The translations under genes were made by a program, and so were the position numbers. From Nanobdellota archaeon (GTDB taxonomy: Archaea > Nanobdellota > Nanobdellia > Woesearchaeales > GW2011-AR15): DNA of 7,206 bases. Location of the stretch: positions 1-7,206 of the forward strand of contig JAAXVZ010000059.1 of the NCBI GenBank assembly GCA_013335235.1, in the 5' to 3' direction. Under the pieces are notes generated by a model. The model did no database searches. It saw only the letters and a program-made list of their open reading frames with translations, and was not told the DNA's origin. Numbering within the stretch: the first letter of the stretch is position 1; every line of letters starts with the position of its first letter. Below, piece after piece: positions 5,590-7,206 of this stretch.

Positions 5590-5751
5590 CTAAGGACGGA
5601 ATAATTGTGCAGATTCGTTGTCTGCATAAAAATTCGTTCCTTTTAAGCACTCTTCAAACTCTATGTTCAGGTTCAATTCAAACACCGCATGTATGAGGAC
5701 CGCTATATTATGACATAATGCCTTGCAAAGTATCTCGTTATCCTGGGAGAT
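5590..5751 (-). pseudogene. DDE transposase remnant (C-terminal 53 codons)
   Basis: Beginning immediately after the DUF1428 stop and in the same frame, the minus strand is open for 53 codons and ends in TAG. The translation includes NEILCKALCHNIAVLIHAVF, followed by ELNLNIEFEECLKGTNF. The N-E-x-L-C-K-x-L-C-H-N-I-x-V-L-I-x-x-x-x-E-L pattern is characteristic of the C-terminal end of RNase H-fold (DDE) IS transposases, just after the catalytic Glu region. There is no start codon, and the rest of the transposase is missing, replaced upstream by the intact DUF1428 gene. It is therefore a decayed fragment of an insertion sequence. I could not find convincing terminal inverted repeats or target duplications. 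The exact IS family is not determined. Confidence 0.65.
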
Positions 5752-6117
5752 CTACTTTTTCCCAGATACAAACGGCACAAAGCCGCCATATGACATCCTT
5801 TTCATCTCAAAAGGCATTCCCTCATTAGGGACGGTCATCTCCGGGTCCTTCATCACCTTTGCGTTTACTTCATCGCGGTGCTTTCTGTCCCTGAAGAGGA
5901 TGTAAGAAAAGATTATGGTCTCATCCCTGCCGGCATTCAGCAGGCTAGGGAAACTTGTATTCACTTCATTCCCCTCAACATCATCTCCCTTGCATTCGCA
6001 ATATTCCAGAGCGCCGTATTTGAGCCATATCTTCTTTCCGAGCTGTGCCATCTGTGTGTATGTCTCCATTCTCGCTGTCGGGACAGCAATCAAAAACCCA
6101 TCTACATATCCTGCCAT
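5752..6117 (-). CDS. DUF1428 family protein (YbaA-like)
   Basis: A 121-residue protein matching DUF1428, a small family with a dimeric alpha/beta-barrel (ferredoxin-like) fold and no established function; most members I know of are bacterial. Visible hallmarks are YVDGFLIAVP near the start, WLKYGALEYCECKGDDVEG in the middle, and FRDRKHRDEVNAKVMKDPEM. The C-terminus has MPFEMKRMSYGGF. Length is normal and the reading frame intact, so it is probably functional. The GAGGTGA site at 6122-6128 is four bases before the ATG, a strong signal. The candidate TATA box is at 6188-6195. It stands alone between the L1 operon and an unrelated gene, next to a transposase remnant, so acquisition by horizontal transfer is plausible but unproven. 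Confidence 0.88.
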   Translation of the reverse strand: MAGYVDGFLIAVPTARMETYTQMAQLGKKIWLKYGALEYCECKGDDVEGNEVNTSFPSLLNAGRDETIIFSYILFRDRKHRDEVNAKVMKDPEMTVPNEGMPFEMKRMSYGGFVPFVSGKK

Positions 6118-6187
6118 AATCTCACCTCAATTATTATCTATAAATGAAACTATTCCTAAACACCCATGTATAATTAGGTAACATTAG

Positions 6188-6195
6188 TATTTAAA
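6188..6195 (-). promoter_or_regulatory. TATA box of the DUF1428 gene
   Basis: The minus strand reads TTTAAATA inside an AT-rich stretch (6188-6206). A start near 6166 would leave a leader of about 48 bases that includes the GAGGTGA ribosome binding site. A second AT-rich candidate closer to the gene (6138-6145) lies too near the ATG to serve a leadered transcript. Confidence 0.5.
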
Positions 6196-6462
6196 TTTAT
6201 AATTTAATCTTATTAGGGTTTGCATCATTATTGTATACTTTATTGTCCATGACGTAAACACAAATCTATTTTTGTGCAGATCCGCTATTCGTGTATTTAG
6301 AAATCATGTTACTGAAGATATTCGCAGTCCTGTTCTGATACCCTTAAAATCTGATGATTTTATGGCTTGCATAAGCGAGAGTTGTGGCAGATTAACGCAA
6401 AGGTTCTGCCTTTCCTCAAGTTCCAAACTATTATACCACTAATCAGTCATAAAAAAGTAAGA

Positions 6463-6470
6463 TTTAAATA
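6463..6470 (+). promoter_or_regulatory. TATA box, probable leaderless promoter
   Basis: TTTAAATA is preceded by a purine-rich AAAAAAGTAAGA stretch that could serve as the TFB recognition element. The box centre is about 26 bases before the ATG at 6493, so transcription should begin at or next to the start codon. The bases before the ATG (CAGTCCCCTCTT) contain no Shine-Dalgarno, consistent with a leaderless mRNA. Confidence 0.65.
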
Positions 6471-6492
6471 AACCTTGTATCAGTCCCCTCTT

Positions 6493-7206
6493 ATGTATAA
6501 GAACCTAGGAACATTTTGGCATGAAAACGATTTTCTGCCGATGCCATTCATAGAAGATCCTGCATTGATCACTAAGATTGCAAAAACAAGCCAAGGTTCA
6601 AGTGTCCTGACAGTCTGCGGCGCGATGTTCCCCTATTGTTTTCCAAATAAAGAGGTCTACGCAATAGACATAAGGCAGGCTCAGGTTGACTTTTTTGCAG
6701 CATTATATAACTCAAAGGACCTTGACCAGCACATCGAGAAGATATGGGCAGAGCTGGATAAAGCGCTGCCTGTCTCTGAACGATCACTAATAGGATATGG
6801 AGAAGGCGATCCTATCCTAGAGCACTTCAATCACCACTATGGTTGGTTAAGAGAGCAGCAAAGGCCAAGATGCAGGGAGATTGCAAACCTAGACTTATAT
6901 AACATCACAAGAGAGAGGATTGACGCTGATGTTGTGTTTGGTTCCACTCTGCCTATAGCTGAACTAGGTGATAGGGAGAATAACCATGTAGAACCTCGCT
7001 TTTTCAAATGGTTTGGTGGCTACGCTAAGCCAGGCACAGAATTGATATTTACTGGAACCTTAGGAACTGATTGGTTATTGCCAAAACTTTGTGAAGAATT
7101 TAGTTTGCTCTTTGGCAGAAATGCGTTTAGCATATCTAGTATGAAAGATCGTTATTATGGAGGTAGAGCATACCTAAACTTGAATGAATTTTATAATCAC
7201 GCAATC
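6493..7206 (+). CDS. Putative SAM-dependent transferase (partial, runs off window end)
   Basis: The frame is open for 238 codons from ATG at 6493 to the window edge with no stop. The protein begins MYKNLGTFWHENDFLP. It shows the order of class I SAM-binding motifs. A strand and loop VLTVCGAMFPY (38-48) sits at motif I. YAIDI has D59, where the ribose-binding acid is expected. NLDLYN has D134, a candidate adenine-side residue, and ADVVFGSTLP (145-154) sits at motif IV. The VxAIDIxxAQxxF run resembles DUF3419/BtaA-like 3-amino-3-carboxypropyl transferases (VDLNxAQL), but the motif I glycines are unusual, with only G43 kept. The fold is reasonably likely and the subfamily is a guess. A TATA box 26 bases upstream and the lack of a ribosome binding site imply leaderless expression. 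There is no visible functional link to its neighbours. Confidence 0.7.
   Translation, partial: MYKNLGTFWHENDFLPMPFIEDPALITKIAKTSQGSSVLTVCGAMFPYCFPNKEVYAIDIRQAQVDFFAALYNSKDLDQHIEKIWAELDKALPVSERSLIGYGEGDPILEHFNHHYGWLREQQRPRCREIANLDLYNITRERIDADVVFGSTLPIAELGDRENNHVEPRFFKWFGGYAKPGTELIFTGTLGTDWLLPKLCEEFSLLFGRNAFSISSMKDRYYGGRAYLNLNEFYNHAI

Larger units (their letters stand above)
6118..6492 (+). other. Intergenic region without a convincing gene
   Basis: This 375-bp stretch separates two divergently transcribed genes. Its two ends hold their promoters and the DUF1428 ribosome binding site. In between, a + strand frame is open from about 6202 to 6442 but has no early start and no recognisable product. 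A minus strand frame is open from about 6443 to 6302, also without a start or a known product. A small inverted repeat, AAAGG-TTCTG-CCTTT, lies at 6399-6413. TTGTGCAGATCCG at 6272-6284 nearly repeats a sequence in the transposase remnant at 5605-5617. The middle part may be decayed coding DNA, but I cannot name a source. Confidence 0.5.

Noticed and set aside
5605..5629. Hairpin TGCAGA-TTCGTTG-TCTGCA as a terminator or RNA element
   Set aside because: The inverted repeat falls inside the coding frame of the transposase remnant and has no T-run after it on either strand, so there is no independent support for a function.
5669..5690. GGTTCAATTC resembling a tRNA T-loop
   Set aside because: The flanking bases do not pair as a T-stem and no acceptor or anticodon arm can be drawn; the sequence is part of the transposase remnant.
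6202..6442. 80-codon open frame on the + strand in the intergenic region
   Set aside because: It has no early start codon, no ribosome binding site and no recognisable motif, and it competes with an equally weak frame on the other strand.

Overview
The window is archaeal. It carries archaeal/eukaryotic-type transcription and ribosomal proteins: Rpo7 (RpoE'), Spt4, eS24, eS27, L1, P0-type L10 and P1-type L12. It also has TTTAAATA TATA boxes, GGAGG/GAGGTGA ribosome binding sites and one gene that looks leaderless. The compact layout and small informational genes would suit a reduced-genome archaeon (DPANN-like), but that placement is inference.

Positions 1-1726 (+ strand) are a tightly packed information-processing operon that begins before the window. 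It runs: the 3' end of a PIN-domain protein, rpo7, a two-CBS-domain protein, spt4, eS24 and eS27. The genes overlap or sit within a few bases of each other. The order PIN/rpo7/spt4/S24e/S27ae is a familiar archaeal cluster; the CBS gene wedged between rpo7 and spt4 is the less usual part.

Positions 1716-5554 (- strand) are a second operon reading towards the first. A TATA box and a short leader precede L1, L10 and L12, the 50S stalk proteins. A 307-residue coiled-coil protein (COG1340-like) and a membrane-anchored SGNH hydrolase follow. The last gene overlaps the end of eS27 tail-to-tail by 11 bp. The L1 leader can fold into a UUCG-capped hairpin that buries the L1 Shine-Dalgarno sequence. 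This is the most attractive regulatory candidate here.

Positions 5590-6196 (- strand) look like an insertion or turnover zone. A DUF1428 gene with its own promoter and strong ribosome binding site is followed directly by a 53-codon remnant of a DDE transposase C-terminus. No intact insertion sequence is visible. About 375 bp without a convincing gene follow (6118-6492).

Positions 6463-7206 (+ strand) hold a TATA box placed for leaderless transcription. It drives a gene that runs off the window end and resembles a class I S-adenosylmethionine-dependent transferase, possibly of the DUF3419/BtaA-like type. I see no CRISPR array, tRNA, rRNA or recognisable defence system.
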